A stretch of DNA of 64,000 bases from a bacterium (GTDB lineage: Bacteria; Eisenbacteria; RBG-16-71-46; CAIMUX01), in NCBI GenBank assembly GCA_030431975.1, contig JAUIHP010000010.1, forward strand, positions 62,001 to 126,000. The letters are read 5' to 3'. A model generated the notes under the pieces. It had not been told where the DNA came from. It saw only the letters and a list, made by a program, of their open reading frames with translations, and ran no database searches. This document shows positions 16,624-24,699 of the stretch, piece by piece. Both the position numbers and the translations under genes were made by a program. How positions within the stretch are numbered: the stretch's first letter is position 1; each line of letters begins with the position of its first letter.

Positions 16624-17402
16624 CAATACGCGCCTTCGCCCGATATCACCGCTGGGATCGTACGAAGAAGGATCTTGATGTCGCTCGAGAACGTGCGGTG
16701 GTGATCGATGTACTCCATGTCGAGACGCATCCACTCGTCAAAGCCGATTCGACAACGACCGCTGATCTGCCAAAGGCAGGTAATCCCCGGTCGTACGGAA
16801 AGGCGGCGACGCTGCCACGGCTCGTACTTCTCGACTTCGCTGGCGATGGGCGGACGCGGTCCGACCAGGGTCATATCGCCGATGAGTACGTTCCAGAACT
16901 GAGGCAACTCGTCCAGGCTCGTCCGTCTGAGGATTCGTCCGACACGAGTGATGCGGGGATCATTCTCGATCTTGAAGACCGGCCCGTCCACCTCGTTCAG
17001 GTTCTGAAGATTGTCCCGACAGGAGTCGGCCGCCGGAATCATGCTACGGAACTTGATGAAGCGGAATCCCCGCCCGGTCTTTCCCACTCGTTCCGAACAA
17101 TAGAAAATGGGTCCGCCATCCTCGAGCTTGATCATGATCATGAGGGCGAGGAAAACAGGCGAAAGCACGAGCATGCCGAAGAGCGCACCCGTCACGTCGA
17201 GAGCGCGCTTCCCGTACTTCTGATAGAGGGTCTTGTCGGCAGTGGCCGGTATGGCGCCTTCCCAAGCTCGCGCCATGGAAGGCGCACCTTCCCCGGCGGA
17301 AGGTGGAGGCGGCGGTGTCGCCGTCGGCGGCGCTACCGTCGTCACTCCGTCGCTCGAACGTGGATGCAGCGACGCATGTGGTGTGGAGCCGTTATCCAAC
17401 AT
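16623..17402 (-). CDS. Polyprenyl-phosphate sugar-1-phosphate transferase (EPS priming)
   Basis: A 259-residue bacterial sugar transferase of the PssY/WcaJ-C-terminal type, which moves a sugar-1-phosphate to undecaprenyl phosphate to start the repeat unit. After a Pro-rich N-tail (20-45) comes KRALDVTGALFG and one membrane helix (about 67-90). Then follow FRFIKFRSM, the R-x-S-L-D-E-L-P-Q-F-W-N-V core, MTLVGPRPP and RPGITCLWQISGR. The long multi-span N-terminal domain of WcaJ is absent. The ATG at 17402 has no good ribosome site but overlaps the end of a 45-codon ORF that does, so coupled translation is possible; ATG at codon 43 is an alternative. Confidence 0.9.
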   Translation of the reverse strand: MLDNGSTPHASLHPRSSDGVTTVAPPTATPPPPPSAGEGAPSMARAWEGAIPATADKTLYQKYGKRALDVTGALFGMLVLSPVFLALMIMIKLEDGGPIFYCSERVGKTGRGFRFIKFRSMIPAADSCRDNLQNLNEVDGPVFKIENDPRITRVGRILRRTSLDELPQFWNVLIGDMTLVGPRPPIASEVEKYEPWQRRRLSVRPGITCLWQISGRCRIGFDEWMRLDMEYIDHHRTFSSDIKILLRTIPAVISGEGAY

Positions 17403-17529
17403 AGATGCTGTGATTCGTTCCTCGAGACCACTCGTAGAACGGCAAACTGCGGGGAGACCCCGGAGGGAAACACCGGGGCTGGAGATCCCCGGGACGCAGA
17501 ACGTCTTTGCTTTCCGGCCAATTGGTCAC
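17392..17529 (-). CDS. Candidate 45-codon leader ORF overlapping the priming transferase
   Basis: GTG at 17529 has AGGAGG 5 bp upstream and opens a 45-residue ORF that ends 11 bp inside the priming transferase gene. The peptide is Pro/Arg/Ser-rich with no recognised domain, and its codon use is less GC-biased at the third position than neighbouring genes. It may be a small protein, or may just load ribosomes for the downstream gene. No homology claim is made. Confidence 0.35.
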   Translation of the reverse strand: MTNWPESKDVLRPGDLQPRCFPPGSPRSLPFYEWSRGTNHSIYVG

Positions 17530-17740
17530 GATGGCCTCCTGAGCGCTGAACTCAAGCGGGTTCACAAAAGTCCGGCCGCCGGGTGCCTCCTCAGAAACCC
17601 GCACGTCCTGACCCTGAGTCTTACAACGATGTCGTGTGACCCGCGAAGCTAGTCGCGGAATGCCCAGTACCAATGGCTGATACGCTTCCCTCCAAAGGGG
17701 TCTCCCGGTCGCCCATTAGGACGACCCGTACTTCTCACGA
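17530..17740 (-). other. Long structured 5' leader of the priming transferase transcript
   Basis: From the promoter at 17747-17776 the transcript would run about 340 nt before the transferase ATG. The leader can form several hairpins, for example GGTCGTCC-TAAT-GGGCGACC and CCGCGA-CTAGCT-TCGCGG. I recognise no known riboswitch class on this strand. Post-transcriptional control of EPS priming is an inference. Confidence 0.4.
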
Positions 17741-17746
17741 GTTTCC

Positions 17747-17776
17747 AGGATATCCGATTCCTTTTTCTAATGTCAA
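17747..17776 (-). promoter_or_regulatory. Sigma70-type promoter inside the EPS locus
   Basis: TTGACA (17771-17776) and TATCCT (17747-17752) are 18 bp apart on the minus strand. It lies just after the O-antigen polymerase stop (17813), so the priming transferase and four glycosyltransferases can form a separate transcription unit. Confidence 0.8.
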
Positions 17777-17812
17777 GTAATGCCATCGTTTGGCGCGTTT
17801 TTGTCCACTGTT

Positions 17813-19537
17813 TCAATCCGACGATGGAGGGTCCCAAAGCGAAGGCCGACGCCGTTTCTCCGGGGGCGATTCGTCCTCTTCCCGTCCCTCTGTCCCACCG
17901 GCCGCACCGCCCCGCAGCCAGTGGCCGGATTCCGGCGTGGGACGTCTCTTCTGTCCGTCGGGCAGCACATCCGGAAGCCCAACGGCCCGAGCCACAAAGC
18001 CGTCCCCGCCAACAACCCTGGCCGCGGCATCAACCGGCGGATCGAGAACGTCGATATCTTCTGATTCGTCGGTCTGCCCGGCTTTCTGTTGCTGCCAGTA
18101 GCGCCAGGAAATGGCGGCCAAGGCGAAGAGAATCCACATCAGGTAGAGATAGACGTTGCCCCGCTGGTGGCTGGCTCGCAGCTGGGCCATCGCGAACATG
18201 ACGACCTGGATGTGGGCCAGGGCCATCACGGCCTTCCCGAAGGGCGCCGTCCGGAAGTCGACCTGAAAGCCGGGAAACGTCTTCCAGAGGAGTTTCCCCA
18301 GAATCCACAGCCAGGACATGAGCCCGAAGACTCCGGTCGAGTAGAGGTAGAAGAGGTAGGCGGAGTGAGGCCAGACCAGCTTGCTCTCGCCGACTCCCCC
18401 CAGCTGATAGTACGGACCGTGTCCGATCCAAGGGTGCTCCGGGATTCGCCGCAGAACCTGAGTCCAGGCATGGACTCGGGTGTCCGGAATCCCCCGCTCG
18501 ATCTGCGTCCCGGCCAACCGGGCGATGAGCCGGATCCTTCCCGGCTCCTGACCGACCACCCAGCGGTAGGTGAGAAAGATCGTGGCCACGATCGGGGCAC
18601 TGATGAGCAGCTTCGTCCAGTCGACCTGCCGCCGGGCCAGGAACAGGAAGTACGCCCCGCCGATGGCCCAGGTCAGCGCCCCCCCTCGGTTGACCGTCAT
18701 TGAGATGACCACCAGTCCGATGGCGGCCAGTCCGTAGTAGACGACCTTGAGTAACGTTCCCCGCGACCGCATCCCCATGAAGACCTGCAGGTAGAACATG
18801 ATCGCGCTGAAGTCGGCGAGGAGAGCGTGGTACCCGAAGATCCCGCCAACACGCTCGGCACTCGTAATCGTCTGACCGCCCCGGTAGAGAAACCACTCCG
18901 GAACGACCTTGTAGTTGAAGAAGTACTCGACGAGAGCGGAGAAGTAGGCGAACCCGGAAACGAGGCACAGCACCTGAAGCACGCGCCAGATCTGCTCTCT
19001 TGTCCGGATGGCGTTGTAGAGCAACCAGTACAGAGCCGCGCCCGAAGCCATGTAGACGAAAATGGGAATGCCTTTTTGGAGCGCGACGGGATCCGTGACG
19101 TTGACGAAGGAAAGAAGGTGAATTCCCAGGTAGGCCCAGATGGCCCAGTCCACGGGAGAGCGTTCGGGTTTCGGAACCCGTCCCAGAACGATCAGAGTCG
19201 ACCACGCGGTCAGAAGCAAACCAATGAGTAGAACGTTGGTGTCGCTGACGAACACGAACGTCGGGACGGTGAAGACGAGAACGAAGAGCGTCACCGCGGA
19301 CGGGAAGGGCAGCCGAATGACCGTGATGACAGCGACGACGCCGAAGAGCAGCTTCAGGTAGCGCGGATTGAGCTGGACGAACTGGCTCGTGATGATGGTC
19401 CCGAAGAGCACACAGATCGGGACAAGAATCCAGGCGGAGAGAGCGACTTCCTGGAGCGGCCGACTGTAGACCCGCCGCCGGCCCCTGAGGGTTGGACGGC
19501 GATTCGAGTCTCGATTGTCCGTCGCCGTATCGGCCAA
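17813..19537 (-). CDS. O-antigen ligase/polymerase family membrane protein
   Basis: A 574-residue integral membrane protein with about eleven to twelve hydrophobic segments and a large periplasmic loop (about 330-390) containing R-x-x-x-W and G-H-G-P-Y-Y, the pattern of the Wzy/WaaL (Wzy_C) family. These proteins polymerise lipid-linked repeats or ligate them to an acceptor outside the inner membrane. The last 90 residues are charged, Pro-rich and probably cytoplasmic; such a tail is not standard. It starts 12 bp after the membrane protein gene at 19550-20539. Polymerase is favoured over ligase because of the EPS context. Confidence 0.82.
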   Translation of the reverse strand: MADTATDNRDSNRRPTLRGRRRVYSRPLQEVALSAWILVPICVLFGTIITSQFVQLNPRYLKLLFGVVAVITVIRLPFPSAVTLFVLVFTVPTFVFVSDTNVLLIGLLLTAWSTLIVLGRVPKPERSPVDWAIWAYLGIHLLSFVNVTDPVALQKGIPIFVYMASGAALYWLLYNAIRTREQIWRVLQVLCLVSGFAYFSALVEYFFNYKVVPEWFLYRGGQTITSAERVGGIFGYHALLADFSAIMFYLQVFMGMRSRGTLLKVVYYGLAAIGLVVISMTVNRGGALTWAIGGAYFLFLARRQVDWTKLLISAPIVATIFLTYRWVVGQEPGRIRLIARLAGTQIERGIPDTRVHAWTQVLRRIPEHPWIGHGPYYQLGGVGESKLVWPHSAYLFYLYSTGVFGLMSWLWILGKLLWKTFPGFQVDFRTAPFGKAVMALAHIQVVMFAMAQLRASHQRGNVYLYLMWILFALAAISWRYWQQQKAGQTDESEDIDVLDPPVDAAARVVGGDGFVARAVGLPDVLPDGQKRRPTPESGHWLRGGAAGGTEGREEDESPPEKRRRPSLWDPPSSD

Positions 19538-19549
19538 GCCCTACTCCTC

Positions 19550-20539
19550 CTACCTCTCGGTATCGGCTGCCGGACCGCCCGTCTCCAAGTCTGTGATCTG
19601 CCGAAAGCTCATGTGCTGACCCAGGAAGAAGAACAAGCCGACGATCGTCACAGGGAACCACTGGCTCGCGTGGTAGATCAGCGTAAAGCTGAGGGCAAGC
19701 GAGGGGTCGATCCCAAACTGGGTCAGAGCGAGCTTGCCCGCATACTGCAAGGGTCCGATGAACCCGGGGCCGGAGGGCACCATCGTGCCGATGGCCATGA
19801 TGACCAGCGTGATGACTCCCGCCTTCGGGGGCAGCGAGATGTCGAGCGAGTGGAAGCCGCAGATGACCACGACGACCAGGCACAACCACATCGGCACGGA
19901 GAGAATGAGCCCTCCCACAATCTGCGACGTGCTCTGCAGGGAACCCAGTCCTTCGTAGAAGTTCTCCGCGATCTGCATCAGCCGCCCTTCCAGCCGTGAG
20001 GGCGCGAGCTTGCGAAGGATGGCGTAGAACGGCTGCGGGCGGATCCGGAAGACGACGACGCCCAGAAGCACAGGGACGAGAGCAAAGGCAAGGTACCGTC
20101 CCCAACTCTGTACCTCTTCCGGCATGCCACCGGCCAGGTCGACGACCAGAAAGAAGACGAGGAGCATGACCAGGTCGAGTATCCGCTCCACGACCAACGA
20201 TCCCAATGCGGCGCTTCGGCTCATCCCCGTACTGGAACGGATGGCGTAGACCCGCATGATCTCGCCGAGGCGGGCCGGAAGCACGTTGTTCCCCATGAAC
20301 CCAATGAAGGTCGCGCTGAGTAGCGGCCAAACCGGAACCGGTCCCATTCGTTGCAAAAGGATCTTCCAGCGAAGGGAGCGCAGCAGAAACGACAGAAGGG
20401 TGAAGAAGACCATCGGAATCATCCAGATGTAGTCGGCGGCGACGACCGCTTCCCAAATCTGTCCGAGGTCGGCGTCGCGCAAAGCCCACCAGAGGAAGAA
20501 CGCCGAAAGGGCGAGACCGACGATCAGTTTCCGAATCAC
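19550..20539 (-). CDS. LPG-synthase-TM/UPF0104 family membrane protein
   Basis: A 329-residue protein with seven to eight predicted membrane helices. The N-terminal LRSLRWKILLQ and the FMGNNVLPARLGEIMRVY block are hallmarks of the lysylphosphatidylglycerol-synthase transmembrane family (AglD/MprF-like flippase domain). It lacks the MprF synthase domain. In this locus, where no Wzx flippase is seen, it might move or modify a lipid-linked sugar, but that is inference. Its ATG overlaps the stop of the phosphodiesterase gene (20536-20539), so the two are translated together. Confidence 0.83.
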   Translation of the reverse strand: MIRKLIVGLALSAFFLWWALRDADLGQIWEAVVAADYIWMIPMVFFTLLSFLLRSLRWKILLQRMGPVPVWPLLSATFIGFMGNNVLPARLGEIMRVYAIRSSTGMSRSAALGSLVVERILDLVMLLVFFLVVDLAGGMPEEVQSWGRYLAFALVPVLLGVVVFRIRPQPFYAILRKLAPSRLEGRLMQIAENFYEGLGSLQSTSQIVGGLILSVPMWLCLVVVVICGFHSLDISLPPKAGVITLVIMAIGTMVPSGPGFIGPLQYAGKLALTQFGIDPSLALSFTLIYHASQWFPVTIVGLFFFLGQHMSFRQITDLETGGPAADTER

Positions 20540-21693
20540 GTCAACACCTCGCCCAGTGACTCTCGCAGCACCTGGTGAAGCTGATAGAGATTCTTTGGGT
20601 ACTCGATGTCGGGGCGATTCGTCACCAACGTCGTGAAGGAGGCGCCCGCGTTCGGATGGTATCCGTGCATTCCCCGTACCGGCTCCTTCCCCATGAAGGA
20701 CGGAGCCAGAATGTGTCCTTCATCGAGTAGGAAGATCAGTTCGCCGTAATCCGCATCCGGAAAGAAAGCGCCCAGGCTTTGGAGTTCCTCTCTGTCGACG
20801 ATCCGTCCGTACTCCTGCGTCTGCAGCAGTTTTCGAACCCACGCCTCCGCATCAGGGTGTTGAAACCAGAAACGAGCCATCGTGCTGTCGAGAAAGTAGA
20901 GAAGGTCCGACGGAACTTTGAACTCCGCTTCCTTGAGCAGAGACCAAAGATCGTGGACCCCGCGCACCTCGGCCATCCCGTGATCTCCGAACACGAAGAG
21001 GTCGACCTCTTCGTACTGTTCCCTGGCTTTGGTCAGTGCCCGCCCGATTCGGTCACTGTAGAACGAGAGCCGGTCGTGCGATTGGGCATGCTCGGGACCG
21101 ACGACATGCATCAGGCTGTCCAGTTCGGGAGTATAGAAAAAGAGAACACGTCGACGAGCCGCGGCCAGTTCCTCGTCCAACTCCGCCCAGGCCTGCTCTT
21201 CCGGCACGGTCCAGTCCCAAACCCGGGACAACTCACGATCCGCAAGTAGGTCGCCCAGACCACTCAATCCTTCTGTGTCGAACGCCTGCGGCTGGTAGAT
21301 GTTCCTGGTCTGGCAGAGATCAAACTCGCCGAGTAGTTCCAAGGGCACTTCGTACAGTGAAAAGTAGCCCGTAATCCCTTTGCGGCGAAGATGGCCGTGC
21401 AGCCATTGCCGCATTCTCCAGTGACCTCGATCGCTCCAGCGGGCCAGCCGGGAAAGCAGCTTGGTCGGTCCCCCGAAGACGGTCCGGCCGCCCTGGGCAC
21501 GGCGATACATGGAGAGGTGACCGTGCTCGTTGGGAGCCTTGCCCGTCATGATCGACGGAATGCAGGCACTGGAGTAGCCGAGAACGGTTTCGACGGGCCG
21601 TCGATCCGATCCGGCTCCGGGGAGGAATTCGCCCCCGCCGGCTTGATCGAAGCCCAATGCGTCGATCATGAAGATTAGAGTCAGCTTCTTCAC
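20536..21693 (-). CDS. Alkaline-phosphatase-superfamily phosphodiesterase
   Basis: A 385-residue enzyme of the type I phosphodiesterase/nucleotide pyrophosphatase class. Visible metal-site features are FMIDALGFD near the N-terminus, the nucleophile region YSSACIPSIMTG, TPELDSLMHVVGP, FGDHGM, and a late H-x-Y-H. GTG at 21693 overlaps the upstream stop (GTGA) and gives the expected N-terminus; the open frame before it lies in the previous gene. There is no signal peptide, so it may act in the cytoplasm, unlike many relatives. It sits between a nucleotidyltransferase-fold protein and a flippase-like protein and may act on a phosphorylated glycan precursor (inference). Confidence 0.8.
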   Translation of the reverse strand: MKKLTLIFMIDALGFDQAGGGEFLPGAGSDRRPVETVLGYSSACIPSIMTGKAPNEHGHLSMYRRAQGGRTVFGGPTKLLSRLARWSDRGHWRMRQWLHGHLRRKGITGYFSLYEVPLELLGEFDLCQTRNIYQPQAFDTEGLSGLGDLLADRELSRVWDWTVPEEQAWAELDEELAAARRRVLFFYTPELDSLMHVVGPEHAQSHDRLSFYSDRIGRALTKAREQYEEVDLFVFGDHGMAEVRGVHDLWSLLKEAEFKVPSDLLYFLDSTMARFWFQHPDAEAWVRKLLQTQEYGRIVDREELQSLGAFFPDADYGELIFLLDEGHILAPSFMGKEPVRGMHGYHPNAGASFTTLVTNRPDIEYPKNLYQLHQVLRESLGEVLT

Positions 21694-22955
21694 GATTCCG
21701 GGAACGTAGCCCCGTCCCATCCCAGTCGGCTGCGAAGCCGGTTCTTGGCTCCAGCGCCCGGTTCGATCCGGTCTCCGAGAAGGCGCTCCACCCGGGACCA
21801 AAGTTCCAATTCCGTCGTTCTGTCGACCCTACCCCAATCCGGCTCCGGATCCTCCGGCAAAGACAGCCAGTAGAGGACGGCGGCTCCGAGGCGTCGAATC
21901 TCCGGACTACCGACGAATCGACTTCGAAGAGCCCAGCTCCACGTCGTCATCGGCTCGTCCCGAACGGCCGCCCGCCAAGCCCGTAAGCGATCCGCCAACG
22001 TCCGGGGATCGCGGAGAAACGCGTCTTCGATACCCCGACCTCCCGTTTCCGGGTTCGCCTGCTCGAGCACCATCTGCAAAGCCCGACTTCCGGCACGAAT
22101 CGAATCGGCGAGCGCTTCCGACGGCGCCGTCTCGGGAGCCGGCCGCTCCAGAAAGGTCCGCCAGACCGCATGGGCATCCAAGATCTCGACCGGCACATTG
22201 AGAGTGCGGTCGTTGGTAAACGCCTGCCAGCGGTCTGAGCGACCCACGAGATAGCGTCCCTGAAAAACGAGACTCGCTGTCGCGATGCCGTCGATCCACT
22301 TTCCGAGAAGATACAGGCTTTCGATCCTGGCCCGGTCCGGCCGCAAGGACGTCACGTCCTGTGCCGTGCGGTTTCCGCCCGGTCCCGCGGAACCACCAAA
22401 AAGAAGCTCGCGACAGCGGTTGCCGACGAGTCGATAGCCCTCCCACGAAGGAAGATCCTCCGGCGTGAAAGGCGGGAACGTTCCGAACGCCTTCGGGTCT
22501 CCCCACAACAAACGTCGGCGAGCCAGGAAGTCCACGGCTCCCGGCGTCGGGACCTGACGGGGCAGCGCTTCCGCGGGATAAAGACCGAATCCGACCTCCG
22601 CGCCTACCGGATCAGAAAGCGCATCGAGTTCTCTGGCAAGCCGGGTGTGTACATCGGCGGGCACCGCATGACGAAGAACGACTCCGAGGTCCAGGTCCGA
22701 GAGCACGAAACGTTCGTCTCCCTCCCAACCGACCGCTTCGCCCAACCCCGCGCTTCCGGAAAGGAAGACCAGGCGAACCCCGTAGTCCGAGAGCGCCTCG
22801 ACCAATCGAGGAAGCACCCGACGAAGTTGTTCCCGGCACGATTCGTCCACCCAGTCCTGAGCCGAGAAGCGGCCGTCCCAGGAAAAGTCGTCTTCCAAGG
22901 GTCGGGCAGATCCTCCCCGGCCGGAAGGGTTCCAGGTCGAGGGAATCTGATCCAT
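21690..22955 (-). CDS. Pol-beta-fold nucleotidyltransferase-like protein of unknown function
   Basis: A 421-residue protein. Residues about 60-110 contain L-S-G-S-A-G-L-G followed by S-D-L-D-L-G, the G-S...D-x-D pattern of the polymerase-beta nucleotidyltransferase superfamily (MNT/kanamycin-transferase type). The rest is helical, without a domain I recognise, and is rich in Trp and Arg. The ATG at 22955 starts 5 bp after the stop of the ATPase gene; the frame is open upstream but overlaps that gene. It is coupled by GTGA to the phosphodiesterase, so the pair may add and remove a nucleotide or phosphate group. Target unknown. Confidence 0.7.
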   Translation of the reverse strand: MDQIPSTWNPSGRGGSARPLEDDFSWDGRFSAQDWVDESCREQLRRVLPRLVEALSDYGVRLVFLSGSAGLGEAVGWEGDERFVLSDLDLGVVLRHAVPADVHTRLARELDALSDPVGAEVGFGLYPAEALPRQVPTPGAVDFLARRRLLWGDPKAFGTFPPFTPEDLPSWEGYRLVGNRCRELLFGGSAGPGGNRTAQDVTSLRPDRARIESLYLLGKWIDGIATASLVFQGRYLVGRSDRWQAFTNDRTLNVPVEILDAHAVWRTFLERPAPETAPSEALADSIRAGSRALQMVLEQANPETGGRGIEDAFLRDPRTLADRLRAWRAAVRDEPMTTWSWALRSRFVGSPEIRRLGAAVLYWLSLPEDPEPDWGRVDRTTELELWSRVERLLGDRIEPGAGAKNRLRSRLGWDGATFPES

Positions 22956-22960
22956 CGGGA

Positions 22961-23725
22961 TTACAGGCGCCGATAGAGAAACGAAGGAATCGGGTAGCGT
23001 CGCTCGTTGAGAACCGCCCCCAGGACCCGGCAGTTGGCCTGTTGCAAACCGCGAAGACCACGCTGGACGACTTCCCGCCGCGTGCGATGAGCCCGTACGA
23101 CGACGACGACACCGTCGGTGGCCGAGGCCAGACGAGTGGTCTCCGGCGAATCGAGTAGCGGCGGGCCGTCGAGGACGACGTAGGCATAGTGTTGGACGGC
23201 CTCGTCGATGAGATCCTGGACCCGTGTCCCCTTGATGACATCCATCGCCGAACCGTAATCGGACCCACGGGGCATGAAGTGGAGGTTGGAGAGCTCGGTC
23301 CCAAGTAGGCACTCGGAGAGCTTGGCGTTGCCGACCAGCAGATCCGTGAAGCCTTTGTGCGAAGGCCCCTCTGACTTCATCGCTCCGGTCAGCGTACGCG
23401 GGTAACCCTCGATGTCCCCATCAATGAGAAGAACGGGACGCTGTTCGGAGTGGGCCACCTCGCGAGCAAAGAGAAGCGACAAGGTGGTCGACCCTTCGCC
23501 TTCGACACTTCCCGCAAAGAGAATGCTGGCGGTACTGACGGGACCGAGTTCGAGAAGCACACGCTGGCGCAGGCGCTCCATGTCGAGATCGCGATCGGTC
23601 TCGCCCGCCGGCGACAAAGGAGTCGGAGCTCCGGCCGGTTCGAGTGGCTTCAGGTTTTCGTTGCGCGGCTTCTTCGGGGGACGTTCCTTGTCCCGCTTGT
23701 TGAGCGCATCGAAGATGTTGCTCAT
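22961..23725 (-). CDS. CpsD/BY-kinase-like ATPase with degenerate Walker A
   Basis: A 254-residue ParA/MinD-fold protein like the tyrosine autokinases paired with Wzz co-polymerases. The Walker A site reads G-S-V-E-G-E-G-S-T-T (72-81) where the family has P-G-E-G-K-S/T; the catalytic lysine position (79) is Ser. Walker A' is LLIDGDIEG instead of the usual D-A-D, and Walker B VVLDGPPLL is kept. The C-terminus lacks a Tyr cluster. It is likely a pseudokinase or weak ATP binder regulating chain length. The gene is separate from the Wzz gene, with the ExeA-like ATPase between them. Confidence 0.82.
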   Translation of the reverse strand: MSNIFDALNKRDKERPPKKPRNENLKPLEPAGAPTPLSPAGETDRDLDMERLRQRVLLELGPVSTASILFAGSVEGEGSTTLSLLFAREVAHSEQRPVLLIDGDIEGYPRTLTGAMKSEGPSHKGFTDLLVGNAKLSECLLGTELSNLHFMPRGSDYGSAMDVIKGTRVQDLIDEAVQHYAYVVLDGPPLLDSPETTRLASATDGVVVVVRAHRTRREVVQRGLRGLQQANCRVLGAVLNERRYPIPSFLYRRL

Positions 23726-23836
23726 CTATCGCCCTGTCTGTTCCCGTCTTGCTTGATCCGTACGGGTCCGTTCCCACCGATCGAAGTCAGCCTGATCGGA
23801 ATCGTCCGGGGACGGGAAAGCATTCCGACGGCGACG

Positions 23837-24688
23837 CTAGGCCTCCTTGTACACCGAGGAGTACTGAGGTGAACCTTCGTCGACGTAGCCTAGCTCCTGA
23901 CCGGCCTCCGCGACTACACCTGCATTGATTCGATCCAAACTCTTTGCGAATCCGATAAGCAGGGACCGGTCGCAGAGCTGGTTGATCATTCGCGGAATGC
24001 CTTGCGAGAACCGGCAGATGGCGGCCATGGCCTGCTCATCGAACAAGCCGGAGACCTTGCCGTCACTGCCGACCTGCAGTCGGAAATCGATGTACTCGCG
24101 GACAGCCTCGTCCGGTAGACGGGAAAGATCAAAGATACCGGGAATTCGCTGACGCAACTGGCGCAAACTGTGCCGGTTGAGCTTCTCTTTCAATTCCGGT
24201 TGGCCGACCAGGATGATCTGAAGGAGCTTCGCGTCCGCCGTCTCGAGATTGGAAAGGAGACGGAACTCCTCGAGGCTCTTCTCGGAAAGATTCTGCGCCT
24301 CGTCGATGATCAGGACCGCGTTTTCGTTGGCCTGGCGCATGCGGACGAGAAAGTCCTGAAGCGTCATGAGCAGGTCCACGCGGGAACGCCCCGGAGGATT
24401 GAGATCAAAATCGAGAAGCGCCATGTAGAGCAGTTGCCGGAACGAAAGCCGCGCGTTCATGACGATGGACGTTCGCACGTTACGTGAGAGCTGCCCCAGA
24501 AGTGTCCGGATGACCAGGGTCTTACCGACGCCGACCTCACCGGTCAGGGCGAGGATTCCCTTACGTTGTTCGATGCCGTAATGCAGGTAGGCAAGGGCGT
24601 CACGGTGGTTCCGGGTATGGAAGAGGAAGCGCGGATCGGGGGTGATCGAGAAGGGCGCTTCGTTCAGCCGGTAAAAGGTCTCGTACAC
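23837..24688 (-). CDS. ExeA/GspA-like AAA ATPase of the EPS locus
   Basis: A 283-residue AAA+ ATPase. The opening YxxFYRLNEAPFSITPDPRFLF is the family start; Walker A is GEVGVGKT (50-57) and Walker B is LIIDEAQNL (about 127-135). This type accompanies Wzz/Wza genes in exosortase-linked and other EPS loci and may drive peptidoglycan or export-complex remodelling. It has no C-terminal peptidoglycan-binding domain. It is 11 bp from the Wzz-like gene and 111 bp from the CpsD-like gene. No exosortase or PEP-CTERM protein is found in the window. Confidence 0.87.
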   Translation of the reverse strand: MYETFYRLNEAPFSITPDPRFLFHTRNHRDALAYLHYGIEQRKGILALTGEVGVGKTLVIRTLLGQLSRNVRTSIVMNARLSFRQLLYMALLDFDLNPPGRSRVDLLMTLQDFLVRMRQANENAVLIIDEAQNLSEKSLEEFRLLSNLETADAKLLQIILVGQPELKEKLNRHSLRQLRQRIPGIFDLSRLPDEAVREYIDFRLQVGSDGKVSGLFDEQAMAAICRFSQGIPRMINQLCDRSLLIGFAKSLDRINAGVVAEAGQELGYVDEGSPQYSSVYKEA

Positions 24689-24699
24689 GGTCGTTCTCC

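Noticed and set aside
17420-17500. Plus-strand stretch resembling part of a c-di-GMP-I riboswitch (GCAAAC ... GGGACGCA)
   Set aside because: It lacks the second stem and its tetraloop receptor, and no plus-strand gene follows; it lies antisense to the EPS transcript.
17530-17673. Upstream extension of the 45-codon ORF to a 93-codon frame from a TTG
   Set aside because: The TTG has its nearest ribosome-like site about 14 bp away and the peptide shows no conserved feature; the GTG at 17529 has AGGAGG at 5 bp.
18030-20489. 819-codon minus-strand frame over the polymerase and flippase-like genes
   Set aside because: It is a same-strand out-of-frame shadow of two membrane proteins whose own frames show clear family motifs.
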